Below are positions 1-4,251 of a stretch of DNA of 31,465 nucleotides, piece by piece. The notes under the pieces are model-generated. The model saw nothing but the letters and a program-made list of their open reading frames with translations, did no database searches and was not told the origin of the DNA. Source of the stretch: a virus; IMG/VR virus record IMGVR_UViG_3300014962_000036, positions 1 to 31,465 of that record. The stretch is one strand, 5' to 3'. The stretch's first letter is position 1; each line of letters opens with the position of its first letter. Made by a program: the position numbers and the translations under genes.

Positions 1-420
1 TACATCCAGTGCCAATTGAAAGCCATTGTCAAGGCTATTGAAGGATTTAATCAGGCTATTGACCTGAAACCCATTGAACATTGCAGGACCCCCCTTATCT
101 ATTTCACTAATGACATCAAATACAGAATTGAGTTCTTTATACAACTCAATACTTATGACATCATTCACCCATAAATGGTTGAGAATCAGTGAGCAAGATG
201 CTGGAAGGTCTGCATCATGATGATGGTCAAATAATTTGAAATAGGGATCATGTTTACCTCCTACATCAATTATCCACACATCAAAATTCAAAACGTCGTC
301 TGTAGAAATAGTTCTTGTTCTCTCTACAGGGACTTCTCCAATCGTCTCAAATATCAAGGCTATTGCCATAAGTTCGTCTGCATGAAATAGCCCATCATGC
401 GTAATAATCTTTTTAATCAT
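1..420 (-). CDS. MYG1/UPF0160-like hydrolase, partial
   Basis: This reading frame opens with ATG at 420 and runs off the left edge after 140 codons without a stop, so its C-terminus is missing. The N-terminus reads MIKKIITHDGLFHADE. It is followed near residues 50-58 by WIIDVGGKHDP and near residues 61-67 by KLFDHHH. This succession (THxGxFHxDE, then DVGG, then DHH) is the signature of the MYG1/GAMM1 (UPF0160) family, metal-binding proteins related to DHH phosphoesterases; the eukaryotic member is described as an RNA exonuclease. A nucleic-acid or nucleotide phosphoesterase role in the phage is inference. It is the last visible leftward gene and is separated from the gene to its right by a strong terminator at 449-510, so it probably has its own transcription start. 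Confidence 0.75.
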   Translation of the reverse strand, partial: MIKKIITHDGLFHADELMAIALIFETIGEVPVERTRTISTDDVLNFDVWIIDVGGKHDPYFKLFDHHHDADLPASCSLILNHLWVNDVISIELYKELNSVFDVISEIDKGGPAMFNGFQVNSLIKSFNSLDNGFQLALDV

Positions 421-448
421 ATTATAATTTGTTTTAATGTGCAGAAAA

Positions 449-510
449 ATGTAGGCACACCACACTATTATGTACATAAAAATGTACACAAAAATGTAAT
501 GTGCCTACAT
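449..510 (-). terminator. Intrinsic terminator after gene 513-764
   Basis: Arms 449-459 and 500-510 form an 11-bp perfect stem (ATGTAGGCACA / TGTGCCTACAT). A second GTACAT/ATGTAC hairpin lies inside the loop. Read leftward the stem is followed by a run of five T. It lies just past the stop of the leftward gene ending at 513. Confidence 0.75.
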
Positions 511-512
511 AA

Positions 513-764
513 TCAGGACGCTGAGGTTTCAAAAAGCCTCAATTTGTCTTCATTGGAAGACATTTCATCAAGGACTTTTTTTGCACCATTGACATTTCCT
601 CCTGAAAGATGATTCAGAAGGAACATGTTGCAATGCATAAGAACAAGACTCTTCTTTTCCTCGTCCTCAGGAAAAAGAAGGAAATCTTGCAGAGCATTTT
701 TAAGTTCCTCTGCAATGTCTGTGGCTGGCATCATAGCCGCCATCATTACCATGAGTTCTTTCAT
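513..764 (-). CDS. Small hypothetical protein
   Basis: An 83-residue product that I do not recognise. It starts MKELMVMMAAMMPATDIAEEL and looks wholly alpha-helical, with a hydrophobic, Met-rich N-terminal helix followed by charged helices (EDEEKKSL, GAKKVLDEMSSNEDK). No signal peptide or metal-binding residues are visible. The stop lies next to the terminator at 449-510. Upstream come a weak terminator-like hairpin and a TTTTTGTAA sequence, the same order as seen before other leftward genes here. The opposite strand is open as well, but its product is low-complexity and fits neither the terminators nor the gene direction around it. Confidence 0.5.
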   Translation of the reverse strand: MKELMVMMAAMMPATDIAEELKNALQDFLLFPEDEEKKSLVLMHCNMFLLNHLSGGNVNGAKKVLDEMSSNEDKLRLFETSAS

Positions 765-804
765 GATGATGTTTGGTTTATGGTGAAAAATAAATTACAA
801 AAAG

Positions 805-830
805 AACCTTCTGTTGCCAGGCACATGGTT
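805..830 (-). terminator. Weak terminator after gene 855-1190
   Basis: AACC (805-808) pairs with GGTT (827-830) around a small GCC/GGC core and, read leftward, is followed by C then TTTTT. The stem is short, so this is the least certain terminator of the left arm, but it sits just past the stop of the gene ending at 855. Confidence 0.35.
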
Positions 831-854
831 AAAGCCCCGATGATTCACACCAGT

Positions 855-1190
855 TTAGCGAGCAATCCAGTTGACGATTGCACGAGACATGCTAATGTTC
901 TCTTTGCTCATGTTTTGGAGTTCTTCCAAAGTCATGACATGAACATCACCATACGTGCTGATACTATGGTTAGTGTTGTCGGTGTAAACATCAACAATAC
1001 CATTATCACCATAATACTCATTACAAAGCTCCTGAACTGTAAACTCATTGGTATGAGTCTCCCAAGACAGACTGCCATAGCACCTCAAACACGTAACATA
1101 AATGTTACCGTCAGAATACTGTTGCAGTTGATTTCTAAGAGTGTTTACTCGTTCTAGAGCCAAATTGTACTCATTAATAAGAGTTTCCAT
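855..1190 (-). CDS. Hypothetical protein, 111 aa
   Basis: An unrecognised 111-residue product. Residues 1-27 form a likely amphipathic helix (METLINEYNLALERVNTLRNQ). The middle contains C-x-x-C (CLRC) and an acidic, aromatic stretch with YYGDNG and VDVYTDN. The C-terminus (TLEELQNMSKENISMSRAIVNWIAR) again looks helical. A single CxxC is not enough to call a zinc site. The gene is preceded by a terminator and a TTTTGTAACCAATT motif at 1211-1224, 22 nt from its start codon to the motif core, so it is probably transcribed alone. Confidence 0.6.
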   Translation of the reverse strand: METLINEYNLALERVNTLRNQLQQYSDGNIYVTCLRCYGSLSWETHTNEFTVQELCNEYYGDNGIVDVYTDNTNHSISTYGDVHVMTLEELQNMSKENISMSRAIVNWIAR

Positions 1191-1210
1191 AAAATATATT
1201 TTAAAGTTTA

Positions 1211-1224
1211 AATTGGTTACAAAA
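1211..1224 (-). promoter_or_regulatory. TTTTGTAACCAATT motif, copy A
   Basis: Read leftward, TTTTGTAACCAATT immediately follows the T-tract of the terminator at 1233-1273 and lies 22 nt (from its core) before the ATG at 1190. The 12-base core TTTTGTAACCAA recurs exactly at 1543-1554 and 1807-1818. It may be a phage-specific promoter or an mRNA 5'-end signal; the position is seen, the function is inferred. Confidence 0.5.
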
Positions 1225-1232
1225 TAGAAAAG

Positions 1233-1273
1233 CAGCCCCTTCCACGCATTTCTACGCTTCAGAGGCTGCTACA
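1233..1273 (-). terminator. Intrinsic terminator after gene 1295-1525
   Basis: Read leftward, AGCAGCC and GGCTGCT form a 7-bp stem around a loop of roughly 26 nt, followed by TTTTCTATTTTG. It lies 20-60 bases past the stop of the membrane-protein gene. Confidence 0.65.
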
Positions 1274-1294
1274 ACGTTCACTACTCATTGATTT

Positions 1295-1525
1295 TTAAAT
1301 TCTCCCATTATTCCTCCTTTTTCTATCGTTATCATCCATAATGAATCCCACTGCAACGAGTGATGAAAGCCAATACATCACCGAGAGTGACCAAAATATG
1401 GGTCCTTCAAATATACTTTTCACGGAGAAAAGGCATCCTGAAAGCAACCATGCTCCCCATATGAGGATGAATGGGACAATGAAAAACATAAAAAACAACA
1501 TAAAGAATTCGATAATCTGTTTCAT
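1295..1525 (-). CDS. Small membrane protein, two TM helices
   Basis: A 76-residue protein with two hydrophobic segments: about residues 5-31 (a Phe/Met/Ile-rich run followed by IWGAWLLSGCLF) and about residues 42-63 (GPIFWSLSVMYWLSSLVAVGFIM). They are joined by a short polar loop, and the tail DDNDRKRRNNGRI is strongly basic. By the positive-inside rule the C-terminus should be cytoplasmic. Such small inner-membrane proteins in phage early regions often act on the host envelope or in superinfection exclusion, but nothing here identifies the role. The start codon lies 17 nt after the TTTTGTAACCAA core at 1543-1554, and its own terminator follows at 1233-1273. Confidence 0.65.
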   Translation of the reverse strand: MKQIIEFFMLFFMFFIVPFILIWGAWLLSGCLFSVKSIFEGPIFWSLSVMYWLSSLVAVGFIMDDNDRKRRNNGRI

Positions 1526-1540
1526 AATTTATTGTAATTG

Positions 1541-1554
1541 AATTGGTTACAAAA
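1541..1554 (-). promoter_or_regulatory. TTTTGTAACCAATT motif, copy B
   Basis: Identical over 14 bases to copy A (1211-1224). It lies directly after the T-tract of the terminator at 1561-1612 and 17 nt (from its core) before the ATG at 1525. Confidence 0.5.
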
Positions 1555-1560
1555 GAAAAA

Positions 1561-1612
1561 GTCAAGCTATACACTTACATTTCTATGAAAAATGTAAGCA
1601 TATAACTTGACG
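1561..1612 (-). terminator. Strong terminator after gene 1619-1795
   Basis: Arms of 22 nt pair nearly end to end (GTCAAG...ACATTT), followed leftward by TTTTTCTTTT. The non-Watson-Crick positions are G.U on the minus strand and would be A.C on the plus strand, so the RNA is read leftward. Confidence 0.85.
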
Positions 1613-1618
1613 AAACTC

Positions 1619-1795
1619 TTAGAACATATAGTCATAAATATCACAGATTAAGGCTGTGACACTTAAAACTATATATCCATCTTGTGTAGCTAATTCCATA
1701 GCCCTGTTTTTGCTTCGGGCTATATACATAACTACTACACTAGAACCTGTTGCTGTCTTTACAACAACTTTGAATGTCCTTGTTTGAAGGCTCAT
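1619..1795 (-). CDS. Small hypothetical protein, 58 aa
   Basis: A 58-codon frame from ATG at 1795 to TAA at 1619-1621, starting MSLQTRTFKVVVKTATGSS. The layout is a beta hairpin (TFKVVVKTATGSSVVVMYIARS), then a helix (KNRAMELATQDG), then a strand (YIVLSVTALI). This beta-beta-alpha-beta pattern is frequent in tiny phage proteins, but I cannot name the family. Support for a real gene is mainly positional: it fits between two strong hairpin terminators, with the TTTTGTAACCAA motif 11 nt upstream of its start. The compact, balanced composition also argues for coding. Confidence 0.6.
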   Translation of the reverse strand: MSLQTRTFKVVVKTATGSSVVVMYIARSKNRAMELATQDGYIVLSVTALICDIYDYMF

Positions 1796-1806
1796 ATGAT
1801 GGAAAT

Positions 1807-1818
1807 TTGGTTACAAAA
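1807..1818 (-). promoter_or_regulatory. TTTTGTAACCAA motif, copy C
   Basis: Same 12-base core as copies A and B, again directly after a terminator T-tract (hairpin 1823-1855), 11 nt before the ATG at 1795. Confidence 0.5.
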
Positions 1819-1822
1819 TAAA

Positions 1823-1855
1823 AGAGGGAAGAACATTATTACATGTTCTCCCCTC
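1823..1855 (-). terminator. Intrinsic terminator upstream of gene 1619-1795
   Basis: Read leftward, GAGGG-G-AGAACAT pairs with ATGTTCT-T-CCCTC (one G.U wobble) and is followed by TTTTATTTTG. It must end a transcript coming from the gene-poor stretch to its right. Confidence 0.75.
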
Positions 1856-2516
1856 AAAATTTCCCCTCTGCACTCAGAATGTAATAGCTTCACCTGGACA
1901 TATGTCCATCTTTTGCAGGTTTTATTATTATCCTCAGACTTTGGTTCAATGACCTTGGCTCCTCTTACTCGATATTTTATTACCGCTATTACATATCTGC
2001 TCACCCTTGGGAAGTGAGTTGTGGTGCATTACAGCGAGCATTTTTTAGTTTGTTTCGTTCTCTATGTGTCCTTAATACCAACGAAAACTTTGCATCAGGT
2101 TTCAATACATGTTTATTGCCATCGGCCATGTATCGCTAAACTGACATAGATGCTGTGTGCTCCCGACCATCACAACAACTATTTTGGTGCATTAAAAAGA
2201 TAAGCGAGGTCAGATTTTGCCCACTCGCTTGTTTACATTGCCTGACATTCTCCATATAAATATGGTGGCTATAGTGATATTCTGTTTTTCAACAGAATAT
2301 AGCAATGAAACTCCCAATAAGCGTATGCATCCACTTATTAGGAAAAAAGAACAAACTCCTTTACCACAAGGTTGGCATATAATAGCCCATCAGTTTGTTC
2401 AATGTATGTTTTTTCGATTCAAGAAACATACAAAACTTGGGTTGTAGTTTTACTTCCCACTTAACCAGAGGAGAAGAAGCAGTTTATAGACATGCTTAGG
2501 TCTTTTTCTGCGAGGA
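1856..2516 (-). other. Gene-poor, hairpin-rich stretch
   Basis: No convincing gene is visible in these 660 bases. The only notable frame, a GTG-started 70-codon one at 1792-2004, would translate straight through the terminator at 1823-1855 and into the next gene. The stretch is instead dense in inverted repeats: a 14-base palindrome TGGACATATGTCCA near 1894-1907, a CGTT/AACG stem within about 2053-2090, ATACATG/CATGTAT within about 2107-2135, and the string of six hairpins annotated at 2202-2432. The most economical reading is one or more leftward non-coding RNAs. Confidence 0.5.
2202..2432 (-). ncRNA. Candidate structured RNA, six hairpins
   Basis: Read leftward, six hairpins follow one another with few unpaired bases. 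They are TGTATGTTT/AAACATACA (2403-2432), GAACAAACT/AGTTTGTTC (2349-2400, then TTTTTT), CC-AATAAG/CTTATT-GG (2314-2342), ATATTCTGTT/AACAGAATAT closed by a GAAA tetraloop (2277-2300), CCATA/TATGG (2252-2265), and AAGCGAG/CTCGCTT (2202-2230, then ATCTTTTTAA). A GTCAG/CTGAC pairing around 2213-2247 would interlock with the last hairpin as an H-type pseudoknot. The GAAA loop exists only on the minus strand, and one non-canonical pair is G.U there but C.A on the plus strand. There is no open frame of note. No known RNA family is recognised. Confidence 0.45.
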
Positions 2517-2768
2517 TTATATGCAATCATCGCAGAAAGTTCCCATTCCGTCAACCACATTTTGGTTGACGTGAACGGCAACTCCACAATTCCAGCAAGC
2601 ACTCATTGCTTGCTTAGAAACAACAGGGTGGACTCCTGTGACATGACCACTGTCATGCCAATTTATCTTGAATGTCCTTCCATCAGTGGTTTGGAAGGTG
2701 TCATGGTTAAATCCCCATGACTCGAAGGATGTGCCATTATCGGCACAAAATTTCTTAACGTCAAACAT
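2517..2768 (-). CDS. Small zinc-ribbon-like protein
   Basis: An 83-residue protein, MFDVKKFCADNGTSFESWG onward. The N-terminal half (DGRTFKINWHDSGHVTG) looks like beta strands. The C-terminus carries CWNCGVAVHV and then CDDCI at the very end, two CxxC pairs about 17 residues apart, the spacing of a zinc ribbon. Function unknown; nucleic-acid binding is plausible. The start codon lies inside a GTCAAAC/GTTTGAC hairpin (2760-2778) downstream of a cloverleaf leader, so translation may be controlled. A TTTCTGCGA/TCGCAGAAA stem spans the 3' end of the gene but lacks a T-tract. Confidence 0.65.
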   Translation of the reverse strand: MFDVKKFCADNGTSFESWGFNHDTFQTTDGRTFKINWHDSGHVTGVHPVVSKQAMSACWNCGVAVHVNQNVVDGMGTFCDDCI

Positions 2769-2778
2769 ATAGTTTGAC
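2760..2778 (-). promoter_or_regulatory. Hairpin enclosing a start codon
   Basis: GTCAAAC and GTTTGAC pair perfectly (7 bp) around the loop TATAT. The ATG of the gene starting at 2768 straddles the loop and the 3' arm, so this fold would hide the start codon. It lies directly 3' of the cloverleaf leader. Confidence 0.5.
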
Positions 2779-2788
2779 AGTTTTTATA

Positions 2789-2894
2789 GAGGTGTCTCCT
2801 CTTTATTTGGTTTGAGCATGGCAAAGCATCTAAACCTATATATTGAACAAATATATAGACCAAACAGGAATATTCCTGTTTTGCACCAAATAAA
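2789..2894 (-). promoter_or_regulatory. Cloverleaf leader RNA, copy 1
   Basis: Read leftward, a 10-bp closing stem (2885-2894 with 2802-2811, TTTATTTGGT/ACCAAATAAA) encloses three hairpins. P2 is a 20-base perfect palindrome (2862-2881). P3 is CTATATAT/ATATATAG (2836-2858). P4 is ATG/CAT around a CTTTGC loop (2818-2829). Junction segments GTGCAAA, TTGGTC, GGTTTAG and GCTCAAAC are shared with copy 2 at 3207-3308, while the stems differ and still pair. A small GAGG/CCTC hairpin (2789-2801) and TATAAA follow before the start codon at 2768. It resembles a riboswitch or other structured leader; I recognise no known class. Confidence 0.65.
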
Positions 2895-2902
2895 AAAAGT
2901 GA

Positions 2903-2925
2903 GGTAGTTTATTGTCATACCTCAG
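2903..2925 (-). terminator. Terminator after gene 2935-3183
   Basis: GAGGTA/TACCTC stem with an 11-nt loop. Read leftward it is followed by AC and seven T, which merge into the first strand of the cloverleaf leader. Confidence 0.7.
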
Positions 2926-2934
2926 GACAGAAGA

Positions 2935-3183
2935 CTATTTTACCTTGTTGGGATATAGCCTTTTTGCTTCATTTTTGAAGCAAGTATAAGCTTTGTAATC
3001 CCTTCTGTTGTGTAGAGCGTATGTCTCACCCCAAACATTGTCAGTTGGTCCTAACTTATCTACACGGGTTACCCCATTGTAGGGGCAATAAATTTCCCAT
3101 TGCGAATCCTCTTTTGCAATTAAAGAAAGGACATAAAATTCAAATTTGTTAAAATTTACCCAATTGGGAACATTCTTTACCAT
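2935..3183 (-). CDS. Small hypothetical protein, 82 aa
   Basis: An unrecognised 82-residue protein, starting MVKNVPNWVNFNKFEFYVLSL. It is rich in aromatic residues, with WEIYCPYNG in the middle and a basic C-terminal segment (HNRRDYKAYTCFKNEAKRLYPNKVK). The two cysteines are far apart, so no metal site can be claimed. A small DNA- or RNA-binding or host-takeover role is conceivable from the charge and context only. It is monocistronic: terminator 2903-2925 follows it, and terminator 3317-3340 plus cloverleaf leader copy 2 precede it. Confidence 0.6.
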   Translation of the reverse strand: MVKNVPNWVNFNKFEFYVLSLIAKEDSQWEIYCPYNGVTRVDKLGPTDNVWGETYALHNRRDYKAYTCFKNEAKRLYPNKVK

Positions 3184-3206
3184 ATAACACAGTCTCTAAT
3201 ATTTAT

Positions 3207-3308
3207 ACACCTAATGGACCAGAGGTGTTGTGTTTGAGCGTCGTAAAGACCTAAACCTGTATATATAATAATATACAGACCAATAGACATTTGTCTATTT
3301 GCACACAA
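3207..3308 (-). promoter_or_regulatory. Cloverleaf leader RNA, copy 2
   Basis: Same architecture as 2789-2894. The closing stem is TTGTGT/ACACAA (3303-3308 with 3228-3233). P2 is AATAGAC/GTCTATT (3282-3299), P3 is CTGTATAT/ATATACAG (3257-3278), and P4 is GTC/GAC around TTTAC (3240-3250). Junctions GTGCAAA, TTGGTC, GGTTTAG and GCTCAAAC are identical to copy 1, while all four stems have changed on both sides. An ACACCT/AGGTGT hairpin (3207-3228) and TATAAA follow before the gene starting at 3183. Confidence 0.65.
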
Positions 3309-3316
3309 AGGAAAAG

Positions 3317-3340
3317 AGAGAGCCTCATTATAGGCTCTCT
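3317..3340 (-). terminator. Terminator after gene 3328-3723
   Basis: AGAGAGCC/GGCTCTCT, 8 bp, with the TAA stop of the gene inside the loop. Read leftward it is followed by CTTTTCC. Cloverleaf copy 2 begins only a few bases further on. Confidence 0.75.
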
Positions 3341-3723
3341 TTATTTATAATGTCTGTTGCCATCCTAATGACATCAACATCTCCTGCCACCTTTTCCTCA
3401 TCATAATAATAAGGAGCAGATTCTGTATCTGCCGTTGCACCCACAACATCTCCATTTCTGTCTAGGATGACAAGAGAATAGGCATATACATCCTGCCCAT
3501 CTGATGTCCAAGAAAGCTTGGAAACATTCAAATGAACGTAATATGTGCCTGTTATCTGCACATCTGTAGGCCACGCATTCTCGTAGAAAGTTTCCTCTTC
3601 TCCATCATAAACAGATTCTGTTTGAAACTGCCAATAAACAGCCCTATCATCATCCATCTCCATCTCACTTTCTTTAACAATCATCTCTTCCATATTAGGA
3701 AGAACAATCTTTAAGAGTTTCAT
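3328..3723 (-). CDS. Acidic hypothetical protein, 131 aa
   Basis: A 131-residue protein starting MKLLKIVLPNMEEMIVKES. It is strongly acidic (EMEMDDDR, YDGEEETFYE, YYYDEEKVAGDVD) and rich in Tyr and predicted beta strands, for example TGTYYVHLNVSKLSW and YAYSLVILDRNGDVVG. Acidic small phage proteins sometimes act as DNA mimics or inhibitors, but nothing specific supports this. No membrane segment or catalytic motif is seen. About 200 bases of hairpin-rich sequence precede the start at 3723, suggesting a long structured leader. The stop codon is embedded in its terminator. Confidence 0.6.
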   Translation of the reverse strand: MKLLKIVLPNMEEMIVKESEMEMDDDRAVYWQFQTESVYDGEEETFYENAWPTDVQITGTYYVHLNVSKLSWTSDGQDVYAYSLVILDRNGDVVGATADTESAPYYYDEEKVAGDVDVIRMATDIINKESL

Positions 3724-3747
3724 AATAGATTGAGTTTATTTATTAAT

Positions 3748-3885
3748 GAACAATATAAATGCTATATATATGCTCTCAAGGAGCAGAATTGTAAATGTTC
3801 TTTGTGTCCCATATATATGAGACTACTTATACATCACCTCTCACATTCCTCTCTAACTCACTCAAAATCAATGAGTTATGATGTA
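3748..3885 (-). promoter_or_regulatory. Structured leader of gene 3328-3723
   Basis: Three hairpin units are read leftward. The first is TACATCA/TGATGTA (3830-3836 with 3879-3885) enclosing TAACTCA/TGAGTTA (3854-3860 with 3872-3878). The second is GTCTC/GGGAC around ATATATAT (3806-3823). The third is TGCTC/GAGCA (3771-3785) inside GAACA/TGTTC (3748-3752 with 3796-3800). In the second, the odd pair is G.U on the minus strand but C.A on the plus strand, which assigns the RNA to the leftward transcript. Nothing in this stretch is coding. Confidence 0.45.
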
Positions 3886-3897
3886 TTTTTTCTATTA

Positions 3898-3935
3898 GCC
3901 CACCCTAAGAAGTGTACTTCCCACCCTATATATAA
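3898..3935 (-). promoter_or_regulatory. TATATA / double GGGTGGG element, copy B
   Basis: Read leftward: TATATA, GGGTGGGAA, a GAAG/CTTC hairpin, then GGGTGGG. It lies between the multi-branched RNA (3939-4060) and the structured leader of gene 3328-3723. Same layout as copy A at 4142-4190. Four G-triplets allow a quadruplex. Confidence 0.5.
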
Positions 3936-3938
3936 TAA

Positions 3939-4060
3939 TGACACACGACAGACCCAATAACTTAGGGTTTCTTGGACTCAGAGAGTATCCTACTGTCTAC
4001 TTCCAAAGAGTGCAATACCTCTTTGGTATTGATACAGATTGCCTGTATCTCAGTGTGTCA
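3939..4060 (-). ncRNA. Candidate multi-branched RNA, about 122 nt
   Basis: The ends close with an 8-bp perfect stem (TGACACAC 3939-3946 with GTGTGTCA 4053-4060). Inside, GATACAG/CTGTATC (4031-4049) and CCAAAGAG/CTCTTTGG (4003-4026) are perfect hairpins. GACAG/CTGTC (3947-3951 with 3993-3997) stacks on the closing stem and encloses ACCC/GGGT (3952-3968) and GGACTC/GAG-TA-TCC (3974-3990). AATACC/GGTATT (4014-4030) competes with the second hairpin, giving two exclusive folds. No open frame of note. The minus strand is inferred from the surrounding terminators; no known family is recognised. Confidence 0.5.
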
Positions 4061-4065
4061 ATATT

Positions 4066-4180
4066 ATAAAAGAAAGAGAGCCCTGTGTATCATTTCAAGG
4101 GATGCTCTCGTGTGCTAAGTCCAACGTGTCATTTCATTTCACTATTCCCACCCACAAATGACGCATGTCATTCCCACCCA
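4066..4180 (-). ncRNA. Candidate small RNA between two terminators
   Basis: After the terminator of gene 4252-4611, a TATATAT box is followed by GGGTGGGAA, then about 70 nt without a useful frame. A hairpin with arms GAGAGC/GCTCTC (4076-4081 with 4104-4109) and a TTTCTTTT tail ends the unit. This gives a discrete unit of about 115 nt. The 5' end is inferred from the TATATA box only, so the boundaries are approximate. Confidence 0.35.
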
Positions 4181-4190
4181 TATATATAAT
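4142..4190 (-). promoter_or_regulatory. TATATA / double GGGTGGG element, copy A
   Basis: Read leftward: TATATAT, GGGTGGGAA (4171-4179), the perfect hairpin AATGAC-ATGC-GTCATT (4157-4172 region), then GGGTGGGAATAG (4142-4153). The last 12-mer occurs again, on the other strand, at 4803-4814 ahead of the first rightward gene. Confidence 0.5.
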
Positions 4191-4207
4191 GGTGTTATTG
4201 ACGGAAA

Positions 4208-4243
4208 GCAAGGCTGCCACTCAATTAAGAGCAGCAACCTTGC
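4208..4243 (-). terminator. Terminator after gene 4252-4611
   Basis: Arms 4208-4222 and 4229-4243 pair over 15 positions with a 6-nt loop, followed leftward by TTTCC. Three pairs are G.U on the minus strand and would be C.A on the plus strand, which fixes the direction. Confidence 0.8.
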
Positions 4244-4251
4244 AAAAGCGG

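Noticed and set aside
609-1157. Long plus-strand open frame in the left arm
   Set aside because: It opposes two leftward genes that fit terminators and start motifs, and its product is low in structure, with His- and Ile-rich runs typical of antisense reading.
1792-2004. GTG-started 70-codon leftward frame
   Set aside because: It would translate through the terminator at 1823-1855 and overlap the start of the next gene; no ATG and no family resemblance.
2041-2160. tRNA-like stretch (CAGTTTAGCG resembling a D-loop)
   Set aside because: No 7-bp acceptor stem, no TTCGAnT T-loop and no anticodon arm with the right spacing could be drawn. No tRNA was found in the window.
2789-3308. Cloverleaf elements as tRNAs or tRNA-like mimics
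   Set aside because: Arm lengths, junction sequences and lack of a T-loop do not fit tRNA; leader placement before start codons fits a regulatory RNA better.
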